Assembly (NCBI GenBank): GCA_025618425.1
Contig: CM046833.1
Location: forward strand, 36,467,774 to 36,531,773
Length of the DNA: 64,000 bases
Direction: 5' to 3'
From: Heliocidaris tuberculata
Lineage: Eukaryota; Echinodermata; Echinoidea; Camarodonta; Echinometridae
Shown here: positions 22,969-35,563 of the stretch, piece after piece
How the letters are laid out: each line of letters starts with the position of its first letter
Position numbering within the stretch: the stretch's first letter is position 1
Translations under genes and position numbers: made by a program
Notes under the pieces: model-generated
The model's database searches: none
The model's input: only the letters and a program-made list of their open reading frames with translations
Told to the model about the DNA's origin: nothing

Positions 22969-24460
22969 ACTTAATAAGACTATAAATTATGATCTCGAGT
23001 TCCAAGGTCAGAGCTGTCCTTGTACCTTTCAATCGTATGGCATTTTATCTACAGTTGTGTCTCTCTCAACCCTGTTATGGTTCATGTTTTGTCAAATTAT
23101 CTTCTTCAGTGCTTCACACGCTACATGTTAAGTATCACCAATAACTTGCACAAAGAGCCTGATAACACACGTATAGGCCTACAGGTTTGAAATCACAGTG
23201 AGATATTTAACCGATGAGTATTAATACGGAGGAAGGAAGAGTGAGAATAGAAATTTGAAGTTTTGAATAGGATATGTGAGGAACTATATTGATTATTGAA
23301 CAACACAAACTAAGAAGAAGAGTAGAGTTGGAGAATAGAACTTCCCCACAACCGAAAATTCCAGCGGAAAAAAAAAATGGAGGAAAAGACAATCTCCAGT
23401 AGAAATATACTTAAACCAAACGCGACACAAATCAAAGCAACTGAAGAACTTTGCGAGGGGAGAGAGAGTCATAGATACTCTCCTGAAACTTTCTCTGTTT
23501 CACATTTTCCCTTTTCTGTTCCCTTTTTCTTGACACTTTTCCTGATCTTACAAGTGCATTTAGGCGACAGCACGAATATCAGCTTTTGCGCAGAAAGTAC
23601 AACCCCTGAAAGCTAACCCAATGTATCACCAAGCTGCGGTCTATATACTATGATACCATGATATACAAACTTGACGAGAGCAAGTAAGACACACGTAACT
23701 CGATCATCCTAAACATACGGGAAGGGGGAGGAGAGAGCTCGAAAGCTCGATAGAGCAGTTACGTACTGACTTATAAATTTCTTGACACAAGTCAAGGTTT
23801 ACATCGAATTGTGCCCCCTCCCCCCCCCCCCCCAGAGAGAAAATAATAATACTAATAAAAATAAAATAAATAAACAAATATAAAAAACAAAGAAACAAAG
23901 AAACAATAATCATCAAACGGGGATTCAATTTACATCATCTCCACCTTCGAGTCTGTCAAGATTTATAAACCAATGCAGGGGTCTTTTTGTGTTTGCTTCT
24001 GCACCTGGCATTTTGATTTTCTATTTTCTGTCTTTAGGAAAACACATTTACGTAAATTGTCCTAACATTTATATAGAATTATTAGGTGGCAAAAAAAAAG
24101 ATAATTACGTTCCTTGCAGACATTATTATATCCACGGTCTCAAACAAGCAAACAGTAAACAGTTAGTAAATTTCTTGAGGCGGTGGGGGGGGGGGGGAAT
24201 TATGGGCAAGGGCACGTTTTCACGTAGCCGTGCCCCTACCCTTATCCGAAGCTGAGTTAGAACATTTAAAAATGGACCCAAAATCGCTTTGCCATCAACA
24301 TTTCTATGTGGCACAGTTTGCAACACTATAGTGCACGCAGTTTGAAAAAAAAGTGTCTTCGATGACAGTGTTCCCATTCCATCGCGTGGTCAATAAACAG
24401 ATTGTGTTGAGAACACATGTAATAATTGTAATACTAACACGATGTCACGTAGTCCACTGC
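22969..24460. other. Unassigned sequence with C and G runs
   Basis: No gene is recognised. Homopolymer runs lie at 23820-23833 (C) and 24184-24197 (G). The plus-strand open frame at 23377-23616 starts in an A run and has no known domain or matching splice sites. Confidence 0.4.
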
Positions 24461-24562
24461 CTGGACTGTTCGCGCACGAAACGCGATCCGTTGAGAAAAT
24501 AATACACCCCCAACGCTAAAACTGATATAGCCCTTCCAAATCGACCCTCGCAAACAGTCCAG
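24461..24562. mobile_element. Short TIR element, about 100 bp
   Basis: CTGGACTGTTCGCG at the left and CGCAAACAGTCCAG at the right are inverted repeats with one mismatch over 14 bp. The interior is CpG-rich and non-coding. Only one copy is seen here, so the call rests on the terminal repeats. Confidence 0.5.
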
Positions 24563-25172
24563 TCGCATTTGCCAGTTGTAACGACCGTTTCCCGAAATTT
24601 TTCGGGGAGAATAGACCCGCTCGATCTGCGCTGATTGGACGAAGAATATGCATCATTCATGATGATTACGTAATATTCAGTTTTTCAGTGTGTTTCATCG
24701 GGGCATTGCGGCACGGTGCGGGCAGGCCATGCAGAGCTCAACAAAGGGCTTCGCACGCAGACAAGGCGGCTTTTGCTGTGCTGATCATTGCTGATTCATT
24801 AAACCAACAAACGACATTTTAGTGACGATTGGCCATTTCACGTTATTTCCAGTTCTTTATGGAGATGTCATGTTAATTAAGACATAATAACGTTTACTGG
24901 ATATTATTTCAGCATTGTTGACCATTTCGACCATCAAGGTATTTTGACCATATGACCATCATTTTTTATCATTTTTTGAAAAGGCAAGAAAATGTGGCCT
25001 TGTCCCAATAGCATATAATTATTTTGGGTCATTGTCTTATGGTAGAAAATGACTACATGTACTTGACATTATAGACAGATAATAATTATGTTGCAATATT
25101 TTAAAGAAGGTTTCTAATGTTAAAAAGAGTGTTCTGTTGGAGCTTTTCATCATTTTAAACATATATCAGAAG

Positions 25173-25264
25173 CAATATTTGTTATAAACAGTTCAATAAT
25201 ACAAGATCTAATACTGCTATAGTATAGTATTAGATCTTGTATTGAACTGTTTATAACAATATTT
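25173..25264. repeat. Near-perfect 92-bp palindrome
   Basis: AATATTTGTTATAAACAGTTCAATAATACAAGATCTAATACT pairs with the complementary right arm ending ...GTTTATAACAATATT. The arms are almost identical with a loop of only a few bases (TGCTATAGTAT). The AT-rich stem could extrude as a cruciform. It may be a foldback MITE or a recent inverted duplication. Confidence 0.9.
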
Positions 25265-25760
25265 AACTTGCCTATATTTCAAGGTTCAAGTTGGGGATTG
25301 ACCTTCGATAGGTAAATTAGCCTCTGTTACCACCCCATACCACATATCAATTTCTATTTCTTCGTTCTGTTTTATAATTTGTATTGCTATGCTTGTCTCT
25401 TTTGCTTATTTCATTCAATATGTGGAATAATAAACAGAGCTGTATGTTCGGATCACACCTTTTTGATCCTGCTAGACTCGGTTGTGTAGTATTTTGACCG
25501 TTGAATAAAACCAACATAGTTTTTAATGTTTGGATTTTTTTATGAGATTTCCTCCTCCACTAAAAAAAAGAAGATTAAAATTTTTTAATAATCCCAGGCA
25601 GATAAACGCAAAAATTAACTTGGACTTGTAATCTCCGCCATGACTCCCGATTCCATCCGCCAATCCTCATTGGCATGTTTCTATATTATGCAAAGTGGCG
25701 CATATAATTATTACAGGGTCATCCCATACCCAGTCGGGACAAAGAGGGAGGTAACAAGTG

Positions 25761-25814
25761 GGTGGGGGGGGGGGGGGGGGGGGGGGGTGGGGGGGGGGGA
25801 GGGGGGAGGAGGAG
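25761..25814. repeat. Longest poly(G) tract in the window
   Basis: Twenty-four consecutive G residues (25764-25787), then further runs broken by single T and A bases. On the G strand it has strong quadruplex potential. Confidence 0.95.
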
Positions 25815-26990
25815 GCTCGTGTACCTGAAAAAGGATTAATATTTTTCCCTTCCCATGAAGGCAAGGGCACGGAAGGCATGAATCTCAAACTAAGGGAACG
25901 GACAGAAATCCCTTGCCTCTTAATTTCACGGCACTGAGTGCACCAATGTATACATTTGACAACATATATGAATGTCAAAACAAAAACTATTCTTGAATCG
26001 CAATAACATGAAAATTCACAGTGTTGTTCGTTTGAGCTTATCTAAAGGGACGCGCACTCGTACATGTATTTTCAGAAGGTTCATAATTCCTGAGGTTCCG
26101 AAGTCACTTCAAAACACGAATTTTGAAAAAAGTGGTCACTCCTCGGCACTTTTAAATGGTGATTTAACACTTCAGTTTTTAAATTGTATATGGAATTACG
26201 AACCTTCAAAGTAACGACACTTCGGAATTATGAAGCTTGGGGAAAACGACATAAGAGTGTGATCAGTTCGCGTCACGGACGGACATTTCAAAATTTTCCA
26301 ATTTGGGAGGCTTGTAAAAATAAGTGATTAGCTGTGATGGATTGCTTTTGATTTATTTTGAAGAGTATAACTGGGTGTACTGAAAAATGATAAAACATGG
26401 TTGTCATGGTTACTTATTTAAATGAGAATGAATGAAATGCTCCATTTCTTAGAGTGGGAGATAGATATTTTGTGTTGACTTCTCATTATTCTTTTTCTAT
26501 CAATATCAGAACAACATATGATCTTGTCTTATACTTTTACTTGCAAATGTTAGTCAGATAAATTGGCTTCCCTATCAGACATTTTGAATTTCAAAACAAT
26601 CTTTAGATTTCATAAGAGATGTGAAAAATTTGCATCACAGATGGAAATTTTGCTAAAAGTGTCATTTTTTGACAACACCCCTGCTTAAAATAGTTTGGTC
26701 CAAGAACTCTGGTACGTTGGAACCCTTTGAAGAACCAAATTTCTAGTAACTTTTGATGTATTTCATGGTAGCGATAGTCTTTCAATTAATTTTATAATAA
26801 AATATATTTTGTGTCACGGACGGACAAAATGCTCACTCTTAACTGATCATGCTTATAATATAATCTAAATGCAGTCCCATCCCTATCTCTATATTTACCA
26901 GTATTTACGACTCATATGTTGCCGAACTGATATCCGACATAATTAATGAGTAATTTCTTAATTGAAAATTGTCATTGCTAAAATATATCC
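25815..26990. other. Unassigned sequence with a repeated GTCACGGACGGACA
   Basis: No gene is recognised. GTCACGGACGGACA occurs at about 26272 and 26812, each near a TGATCA(G/T) motif (26261 and 26843). This could mark a ~590-bp element, but the ends are not convincing as a TIR. Confidence 0.35.
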
Positions 26991-26999
26991 AGGTGGCTA

Positions 27000-28660
27000 C
27001 TTGACCGAAATAACCATAATGATTTTAATATGATCAACAACGCTGCCTGTTCTGAATTCAAGTCACTTTAGGTCAAAACAGAATGGAATATAGGAATCTT
27101 GCATGTGGAGAGAGCCAACAGGAAGACAAAGGTATATAGTAATTGTGTTGGCACTTACAAATTAATAATCGAGAATTTAAAGTTTAGCTTAATGTATTGG
27201 TATAACACTTTATAGTAAATATTCAATTACATATTTAATTTTATCAGAAATGATTTACAATACCGTAATAACAGTATAGCAATGAGCATAATTTTATAAA
27301 AGGGAACAAATTTTAATCTACCTCTATACTATTAGTTCAGCGGATCCGGTATCTATCTATCTCTCTCTCTAAGGTATTTTTTCAAGGTTGCATTTTTAAG
27401 AAGAATGACCGAAATGGTCAAAAAGTTTTCATTACACGTTCAGTGAGATTGATATTTCTGGAATCAAAACATAATTTTTTACGTAAAACCAGGGTTTCAG
27501 AACATGATGCCGTTCTAATGATTCTGAATATTACATGTATAAGTGGACAAGGCAACTTTGGTCAGTTTTTGGCTGATAAAAAGACACGCAAAATGACCAA
27601 AATATCATTATTTTATACGTCGGTATATCATGACTGACATTTTGAAATCAGCGCATAATATTCTTCGTGGCATCAAAATTCTGATTATGCCAAAAATAAA
27701 GCCCCTCGCAAACTTTGTTGCTCCCTAATTTCCAGCGTATTATGCTAAAGGTCACTTTGGATAAATGTAGCAAAATCAGTCGAAATAGCCAAAACATTTA
27801 AATCGATTGAAATGCAACCAATGAAATGATTATTCAGGAATCATATCACTTTTTGAGGTAATAGAATTAATAGGAGGTAAATCATTTTGCATACGATGAG
27901 CTTTTCAAACCGTTTCCCATTACAGTTTGTTTTTCACGGTTAGGAAGCCAAACGGAAACCTTCCTGCTCAGTATAATTTCAAGTTTCTAACAGAAAATAA
28001 GCAAAATGGTCATATTACCGACATTTTCAGAACGGAATAGATACATCCAATAATTGATTTCGGACATATATAGAAGGAGTGGTGTAATGGTTATTCCGAG
28101 TCAAAAAGTGACCATAACGACCAGAATGTCCTGAGTAAGGCCTATTCGACTGACATTCTTGGAATCAGAGCAAAAGTATACTTAGATACTTCTGGGTAAT
28201 TAAGTTTGTCAAAATAATCTTCCCCACCAAAATTGTTCTTTTGGAGAGGAAGTCCGTTGCTGCTCACTAATTTTTAGTTTCTCATAGAAATTTGCAAATA
28301 CAATCATGTAGTCATAGTGGATCAAAGTGGGCATAATAATCGAAATGGTCAAAACGATTGAAGTACAATGAATACTTTTATTGTTTTGGAACCTACACAC
28401 ATTTTCACATCAATTTTGGATATCGAGACCCACCCCTTTAATGATGCTGATTAAAAAAATAAAATCACATTTCGGGGGAAAGGGACACAAATTGTTATTT
28501 TTGGGGCCTACCAAATCCTTCTTTGCTCTGATTCAATAAAACAATGTGTAACCAAAATGGTTATTTTTGGTCAATAAGTGGTCAAAGCTTTTCCGCTGCC
28601 TGTCCAAAGGCAGAGTGATAACCGTGACATGAGTAGGGTCATTTTTGGAATCAGTGCAGA
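27000..28660. repeat. Possible degenerate interspersed repeat array
   Basis: Motifs of type GACCGAAATGGTCAAAA recur in varied form at about 27408, 27590, 27780, 28007, 28105, 28343 and 28553. Several are followed by GGAATCAG(A/T/C)GCA-type sequence (27648, 28162, 28650). Spacing is irregular (about 180-250 bp), so this is a tentative call on an old decayed tandem array. Confidence 0.35.
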
Positions 28661-28681
28661 TACTACAGAAAGTTCACCAAC

Positions 28682-28750
28682 ACACACACCAAAGAGTTAT
28701 CAAATCAAAGTTCTGTGATAACTCCTTGCACACACACACACACACACACT
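28682..28750. repeat. AC microsatellite enclosing a hairpin
   Basis: Two AC runs flank AGAGTTATCA...TGATAACTCCT, which can form a stem of about 9 bp. The hairpin appears inserted within the dinucleotide array. Confidence 0.7.
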
Positions 28751-29067
28751 GAATCGACGATCTTACTTATGCATATTCATTACAGCGTGCGACCAGGCAT
28801 AACGTCAGAATATATTAGTGTGAACTTTTGACCCCGCATCATGGCAAAAGCTTCTAGACGTTTTTTTTCGACGGGTGAAATTGTGGGGATCGCGCGATTT
28901 GTGGAGAGTCGAGTCGCGCTCTGTGTGGGATATGCTTGTAGAGAAAGAGCAGCGTTAGGGAATAAACCAAATATAAAAAACGTAGAATCTAGACTAGATG
29001 TCACGTTATGTCGATGTTTAAAGAACAAAGAAACAGCGTTTCCAGTCATGACTATGATGTTTCCACT

Positions 29068-29230
29068 GGCCCGTATTCTGAACTCTGGTTTAACCCAAAC
29101 TCCAGTCTAAGTTAGCTAAACCAGAGTTTAATTGAAATCGACTTAAACCGCAAGTCTAGTCTAAATCTGTGTAAGTTAAACCACACTTAGACCGCGGTTT
29201 AACTTTAAAACAGAGTTCAGAATACGGGTC
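29068..29230. mobile_element. MITE family B, copy 1 (GTATTCTGAACTC ends)
   Basis: GGCCCGTATTCTGAACTCTGG opens the element and AGAGTTCAGAATACGGGTC closes it. The interior repeats TTAAACC/GGTTTAA, so most of the 163 bp can fold back. A second family member lies at 58231-58429. Confidence 0.9.
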
Positions 29231-29239
29231 ACTGCGTTA

Positions 29240-29480
29240 ATAGACCGTGTTGCATGAAAAATATTCCATGTGACCACGATTTTTCACTCTGTCTTACACA
29301 GTGTGGAAACAGCTTTTCCAGTGTTTCCACATTACTAGTCATGACTATAATTATGAAAGTGTTTACACAATGTGGACAGATATGGCTATATTCACACTAT
29401 TCCATGTGACCACAATTTGTCACACAGTGTAACACAGTGTGAAAGCAGTGATGAACAAATTGTATAATGGTATATAATAG
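29240..29480. repeat. Direct repeats of CACAGTGTGGAAACA and CATGACTA motifs
   Basis: CCATGTGACCAC(G/A)ATTT occurs at about 29267 and 29404, ACACAGTGTG at 29297 and 29424, and AGTCATGACTATAA/AGTCATGACTATGA at 29337 and 29045. Together these suggest a duplicated block of roughly 135 bp. Confidence 0.5.
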
Positions 29481-29482
29481 CC

Positions 29483-29600
29483 AGAGGCGGCGGAACGTCG
29501 GGATCAGACAATGGAAGTAGGGGGGCACCTTTTGTCCGCCAAACAAAAGGTCCCCCCCCCCCCACTTTCATTGTCCGAGCCCGACCTTTCGCCGCGCCTG
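29483..29600. mobile_element. 118-bp foldback element (AGAGGCGGCG ends)
   Basis: AGAGGCGGCGGAACGTCGGG at the left pairs with the right arm CCCGACCTTTCGCCGCGCCT. The arms continue through ACAATGGAAG/CTTTCATTGT and ACCTTTTGT/ACAAAAGGT to a loop of about 6 nt. No coding capacity. Confidence 0.85.
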
Positions 29601-32560
29601 AGCTTGTCCACATTGTGAAATCGTTTCAAATCCACTATGTGGTTAGAGTCGCTGAATACCAACTGTGGTCATCTCTTTGACCAGTTTGTTACATTATGTT
29701 ACACAGTATGATATTTTTTTAAACATTAGTCAAGTGATGTAGCACTGTGTTCTTTCAGAGACTTAACCCCCATTGCGCTCCAACGCACCATTGCTCCTGC
29801 GCAATCATTATGGGCCATCGATTGGGAGTTAAGGTATTACCTCTAACCCTAAACCAAACCTTAACCCAGTAGATCCAACCCCGAACAACGCGCAGTAACC
29901 ATGTGAGCGTAGACCTGCTTAGAACCAATGTGATATCACTTTTCCTGCATGGATCGTAACAGCATTTCATTGGAAATCCAACATACTTAACAATAATTTG
30001 TGCTATCTTCACCAAAGCATCATAAGAATGTTGAAAGTTTTCTTTTCCTTTTCTTTTTTTGCCACAAAATGGAGTCATTATAATTCATTTCATCCTCTAG
30101 AGCAATGTGTGGCTCAAACTTAAGTCCCCTCTCAAGATCATCTACAAAAATGTTGATCAAATTCGGTTTTATTAACCGTCGGATGATGGGTATTAATATT
30201 CATATCCACTCTCCCAAGATGTTGCCTCAATCGGGTAATTATGTACCGGTATACCGTTATCATCATTGAGCTTATCGTGTATACATTTCAAACGCAAACA
30301 TGCGTCCTGAGCCGTGAGAGTAAAGGTACCGCTGGGGACATAAGCTCACGTCGCCCATACTTCCCCCGTTCAAACCATTGAATCACTGAACACGAATAAT
30401 TATGAGAAAATGGAGAGAAATTGTAAGAGTTGTAATGCTATTTGTTAATGCAAATCGCTTTCTTGGATTGGAAATGTTCAATTCTGCGATGCGATGAATT
30501 CGGAATGCGAATTTGTGAAACCCGATATGGTGGGACTTTGATACGCATTATACACACGCGCCATGCTGCATATTGCACACGCTCGCACAGCAAGTACTTG
30601 TTAAAAGAAGGGAACTTCACGGAAGAGTATCGGAGAATGTCCGCGGTGAAGTGTCCAGACAGACCGGCGACAGTTTCTATGACGACATGCATTTTCGAGC
30701 ACCGATTTGGAGTAGACAACACTTAAAAACCGCTCCCCTCCACTTTTTTTTTGCCTCTCCGTATGATATTGTTTGAAAGCATGTGCTAATCACTGTGCAA
30801 TACACCTGGCTTCTTGGCAGACGGTTTGAGCATCGGTCTACTCATTACTTTCTTACTTTCTTTTCCCGCGCTGACAAGTCTCGCGCGCACCGCCAGTGCA
30901 AATCCCCGAGGGCATTCCGCATTTTGCATTGCTGGACAACACAGGCACGCGCGAAGGCACATCGTCAAACTGCTTAACTTTTGAAATGACGCATTTGACA
31001 AACGCTAATAGACTAGGCCTGTTTATTTTTTTTTTTTCCATATTAAAAAGAAATCAAGAAGGAAAGGGAGAGATGGACGAAGCTTGGTATTTTGAAGCAA
31101 TCTTCTGCCGAGACGGAGAGAACAACATGACTGTAGCGGCTTAGAGCGCACGTGCCAGGTGAATTTGAAATGTAACGCTAGCCCTGCTTAGACATTCTGG
31201 TGCCAACCTTTCTTTGCATGGAAGAATGTCATATTGACGTGAATAGCATGCACGAGGACATCCCGAACATGCCTCAAACACCACTCAAGTCACATTTTAC
31301 GCACTTATTGTCACTCCCATCCTTCCACCTTTCACTGGCACTTAAATCGGCAACCCTAATCGCCTGTAGACCACTTAAGACCTAACTGACATGCTCAGCT
31401 CAAATTTGGGCATGATTTTGCAGACGACGCGTATGGCATATTTTCCGGGCTATCGATTACTCATACAAATAAAAACATGTGTGAAATTCAAATATCAGAG
31501 ATATGATACAGCTATTAGCATTAAATGTGGGAGCTTGAGTGAAAAATATGACAACCCTAGCGTGAAATAGTTGACTGTTTTGATAGAATCATATTTCAGT
31601 TAATAGCATTTTGCGATTCACGAATTGATCATCCTGTTGCGGTTGTGTATCCCGATCCGCGGATGTTTTTTTGCCAACGTGCCAAGTTTTAAGTTACGTG
31701 TTTAATACTTCTCCTTTTTATTCGTTCTTTCAAACTTAGATTCAAACGTTTTCTTTTTTTCAATTTCTTGCCTATGGTTATGGATCACGCACTGCACACT
31801 TTCACTGTTTCATTATGAAAGAAATTCGTGTTACAGATTTATATTGGTCAAATGCAATTGTTATAACACCACTAGGATGAATCGTTGGGCGAAAGTTTAG
31901 GCCCTTGGCATGGAAAGGATTGTCAAATGCTTTGAAAATCTTTTTCCAATGGAAATTATTATTATTATTATTATTATTTATTTATTTTTTTTTTTTATTG
32001 CTTAATTTCAAAAGCTAGATCTGTAGTAGTTCCTCCTCCCCCGCCCCCAAACAAAATACAAGTCATTATCGGCTCAGTAGATATTGTTCGTGGCGTGACG
32101 GACATACCGGAGTTATGTTACAGATCAAGGTTATTGAATGGTAGTGAATGGTTTGAATTGCAACGAAATGTTCGCTGAGTTAAGCCAAATAATTTTATTG
32201 TCTGACATCGCTCCAGTATATACATACGGTACACTCGAACATAGACATTCAACACAACCTCTCCCAAGCTCACGTGACTTTCAATGGATGCAGGCAAACC
32301 TTGGACCAAATTGAGCCCAACCAAGCAAATGGGAAGTTCTTGCGTGATGGAACTGAAACTGGAAATAATGCTCGTCCAACTTATTAGAACTCAACTTTCA
32401 TTGGACATCATTGCGATGGCCTGTAGTTAGCTCTCGTTTATTTCCCACTTTCACCATTTTCTGTCTCTCAAATTTGATTAAAATAACCTTACAGAAAACC
32501 TGGAGGGTTACTTTGTATACTAACATGTCCGTAATGTCAGTGACAGTCAGTCGTCCGAAA
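29601..32560. other. Unassigned sequence, locally CpG-rich
   Basis: No gene is recognised. Both strands are open over 30438-30726 and 30786-31144, where CpG is commoner than in the flanks (for example GCGCGCACCGCC at 30889). This could be a decayed or unrecognised exon or a regulatory stretch; no known domain or matched splice pair is visible. ATT repeats lie at 31957-31983. Confidence 0.35.
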
Positions 32561-32564
32561 TCGA

Positions 32565-32670
32565 TAGCGTCTCGAGATCGTTAGCGAGTAGTGGTGTCTG
32601 GAAATGAGAAGGTCGTGGGTTCCATCAACGGCACGGAACTTTTAATGTCCTTGAGCAAGGCATTTTCTAC
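32565..32670 (+). mobile_element. Possible SINE head
   Basis: GTTAGCGAGTAGTGGTG resembles an A box region and GGTCGTGGGTTCCATC a weak B box. CCTTGAGCAAGGCATTTTCTAC afterwards is typical of tRNA-derived SINE bodies. Diverged. Confidence 0.4.
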
Positions 32671-33051
32671 ATTGTTTGTTTTTTTTTTTATTTTATTTAC
32701 AGGTACATAACGGTATTTGGCATATGTGATTAATGTGTGTGTGTGTGTTTCTTTTTTTAAGAAAGGGGGGGGGGTCATTAATATGACAGAAACTATTCTT
32801 TCAGTCCTCATTTTTGCCTTATCGTATTCGTCCACACAGTTTGTATATCTCTATGTGTAATGTTTCATTTTGTCCAATTTTTCAGATTGTGTAACATCCG
32901 TTTGGCTAGTGCCCATTTGGAATTATTCCCATTCAAAAAAATTAATCCCCGTCTGTTTTATATGATCCATTTGGCCTGGAGGCAAAGGCTACTATGCGCT
33001 TGGTCGCGATATTATGCATACAAACTGGGTCTAGGCAAAGGGATACCACAC

Positions 33052-33217
<166 letters not shown>

Positions 33218-33218
33218 A

Positions 33219-33400
33219 CACGATAAAAACTAATTTCGAAAAAATAAACTCAAGGGCAATTTCAAAGGCCTATTGTACTGCCCATAGAAATCTTGTTCGG
33301 ATTACGTAATACGCCATTGTAATGTTCGCACATTTCTAAAGGTGATAGACTATTGAAATTGTCTTGAGTTTATTTTTCGAAAGTAGTTTTATCTCGTTTT
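33219..33400. mobile_element. Foldback element flanked by ACT arrays
   Basis: CGATAAAAACTAATTTCGAA with AAAATAAACTCAAGGGCAATTTCAA at the left pairs with TTGAAATTGTCTTGAGTTTATTTTTCGAAAGTAGTTTTATCTCG at the right. The arms are about 50 bp with a ~75-bp non-repetitive centre. Trinucleotide repeats of the same ACT register type adjoin both ends, as expected if the element inserted into an existing array. Confidence 0.82.
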
Positions 33401-33461
<61 letters not shown>

Positions 33462-33482
33462 TACTACCACTAATACTACTAT

Positions 33483-33555
<73 letters not shown>

Positions 33556-33604
33556 GCTACTACTACTTCTGCCGCCGCTGCTGCTGCTGCTACTACTACT
33601 ACTA

Positions 33605-33669
<65 letters not shown>

Positions 33670-33670
33670 T

Positions 33671-33717
<47 letters not shown>

Positions 33718-33753
33718 TTACTACTACTTCTGTTACTATTATTACTACTACTT
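33401..33753. repeat. ACT trinucleotide array, right part
   Basis: About 350 bp of ACT/CTA repeats with brief CTG/CCG interruptions near 33560-33592. It is open in several frames on both strands as poly-Thr, Leu, Ser or Val. Confidence 0.98.
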
Positions 33754-33831
33754 ATGTTGCTATTTCGCATACACGAAGGATTCCCTTTCTCCTCTGTCGC
33801 ATAAGACATCTTCTTTAAGGCCAAGTCCACC

Positions 33832-34425
33832 CTGATATCCAGTTGATTTGAATAAATAGAGTAAAATTAAACAAGCATAACATGTAAACTAAGAAAGTTA
33901 CGGCATTTTGAAGTTTTGCATTATTTCATGAAATAGTGATACGCATATAACATGGGCGGTATGCAAATTAGTGAACCGATGACATCACACACTCACTTTT
34001 ACCTAATAGGTAAAAGTGAGTGTGTGATGTGACATAGTCTATGTATTTTATTATATGAAATATCAAATATTTGAATTTTTTGCTTCAATAATGTAAAACA
34101 TGGTTTGACTCCTTATAGAACATGTGAAATCATCATTATTGCAATTTATTGTGGTACAAGGGAAAGATTCTTTAATATCACATCTATAAAAATTGAAATA
34201 TTTAATATTTCATTTAATAAAATACATAAGGAAAAGTGAGTGTGTGACGTCATCGGTTCATTGATTTGCATACCACCCATGTTATGCATATCAATGTTTC
34301 ATGAAATAATGCAAAATTTCAAAATGCCGTAACTTTCTTATATATTTTACATCCGATTTCGATAAATTTTTCACTGTTATGCTTGTTTAATTTTACTCTA
34401 TTTATTCAAATCAACTTGATATTAT
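33832..34425. mobile_element. 0.6-kb long-arm foldback element
   Basis: The left arm (about 33832-34010) and the right arm (about 34214-34425) are inverted copies. They share TTGATTTGAATAAATAGAGT, AATTAAACAAGCATAAC, AAGAAAGTTACGGCATTTTG, TGCATTATTTCATGAAA and GATGACATCACACACTCACTTTT. A second perfect palindrome CACTTTTACCTAATAGGTAAAAGTG (first half at 33993) follows the left arm directly. No coding sequence. Confidence 0.92.
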
Positions 34426-34449
34426 GTGTGTAATTGTGTGTAATTGGGT

Positions 34450-34552
34450 TTATACAGACGTGCATCAATCAGATATGATTATTTACGTCTGGGGACCGAC
34501 CTTTAACGTCACCATCCGAAAGACGTGACTCAGTTTTGAACCTGGGTCCGCT
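34450..34552 (-). mobile_element. SINE fragment with conserved central domain (family S2-like)
   Basis: On the minus strand, a B-box-like GGTTCAAAACT (about 34531) is followed by CGTCTTTCGGATGGTGACGT and TAAAGGTCGGTCCCCAGACG. That order is shared with the central domain of the SINE at 16346, where it reads CTCGGATAGGACGATAAATG and GAGGTCCCGTGTG. Tail lost. Confidence 0.6.
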
Positions 34553-34869
34553 GTAGACCGTGGGCCGAGGCCTGTTTTCTTGCTTAGTTTTTGAGTTCCG
34601 TGGTCCATCTCTGGGAAGTACCTAAAAATGTGCTAGATATGTTCAAAACATGTATCCAAAACAGGAATGACATGTTCCCACGTTTGAAACTTGGGCATTA
34701 AGTAGAAAACAAAGAAGAAGTAAAGAATGGTTGCTAGGGACATTTTTACCTTAGCAACCATGAAATAGAGAGATATTTCTTTGAATAATTTGGAGCAGAT
34801 ATAGCCTTTAGGCACAGAGATGGTATTTTGAGCAATGTGATGTCATGTAATGATGGTCAATCATATAAA

Positions 34870-35490
34870 ATTCAATTTGCATATTAATTAATACCTTATA
34901 TAGTAATCCATACAGAAACCAAGTATACATGTATGTGATCGATGTCTCATGAAATGATCAGCGTAATTATACATGTATTTGCTTTGTCTAAAGGGAGGAC
35001 AGTGTCTGTCTGTTGCCCTATACCCCATGTATACCCCTCCCCATTCTAATCAGTTCACCCATCAGCCCCCCCCCCAAAAAAAAAAAAAAAACACACACAC
35101 GCATGTACATCCATGAAGTGAAACAACATAAAAGAATACTGTGTAGTTAATATGTATCGCACTAAATAAGCAAGATGCTTTCTATCAAAATTTTCATGTG
35201 CCCATTCTCTCTTTATTTACACACAGCCATCCTTTTCACATAAATGATCTACACTGTATACTTACAAATATGCAGGCAACCCCCCCCCCCCCAATTTATA
35301 CTAAACAATTTGCCTATAATGAATCCCACAATCAGCAAGATGTTTCAATCCAAATTCATACTTAAAAGGCCTCTGAAGGTTAATCTCCTGTTTATCCTGG
35401 ATACAAGCACATGCCCCTCCAACCCCACCCCCAGCAATTATCATGTATTCCTTTTAATCATTTGTTGTCCTGTTTCTCTTAATATGTATC

Positions 35491-35563
<73 letters not shown>

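Noticed and set aside
28841..29110. 89-residue plus-strand frame beginning with a well-placed ATG
   Set aside because: Its last part runs into the MITE at 29068, the minus strand is open too, and no domain is recognised.
30438..31144. Overlapping open frames on both strands in a CpG-rich stretch, possible exons
   Set aside because: No domain, no matched splice donor and acceptor, and frames are open in both directions; kept only as unassigned sequence.
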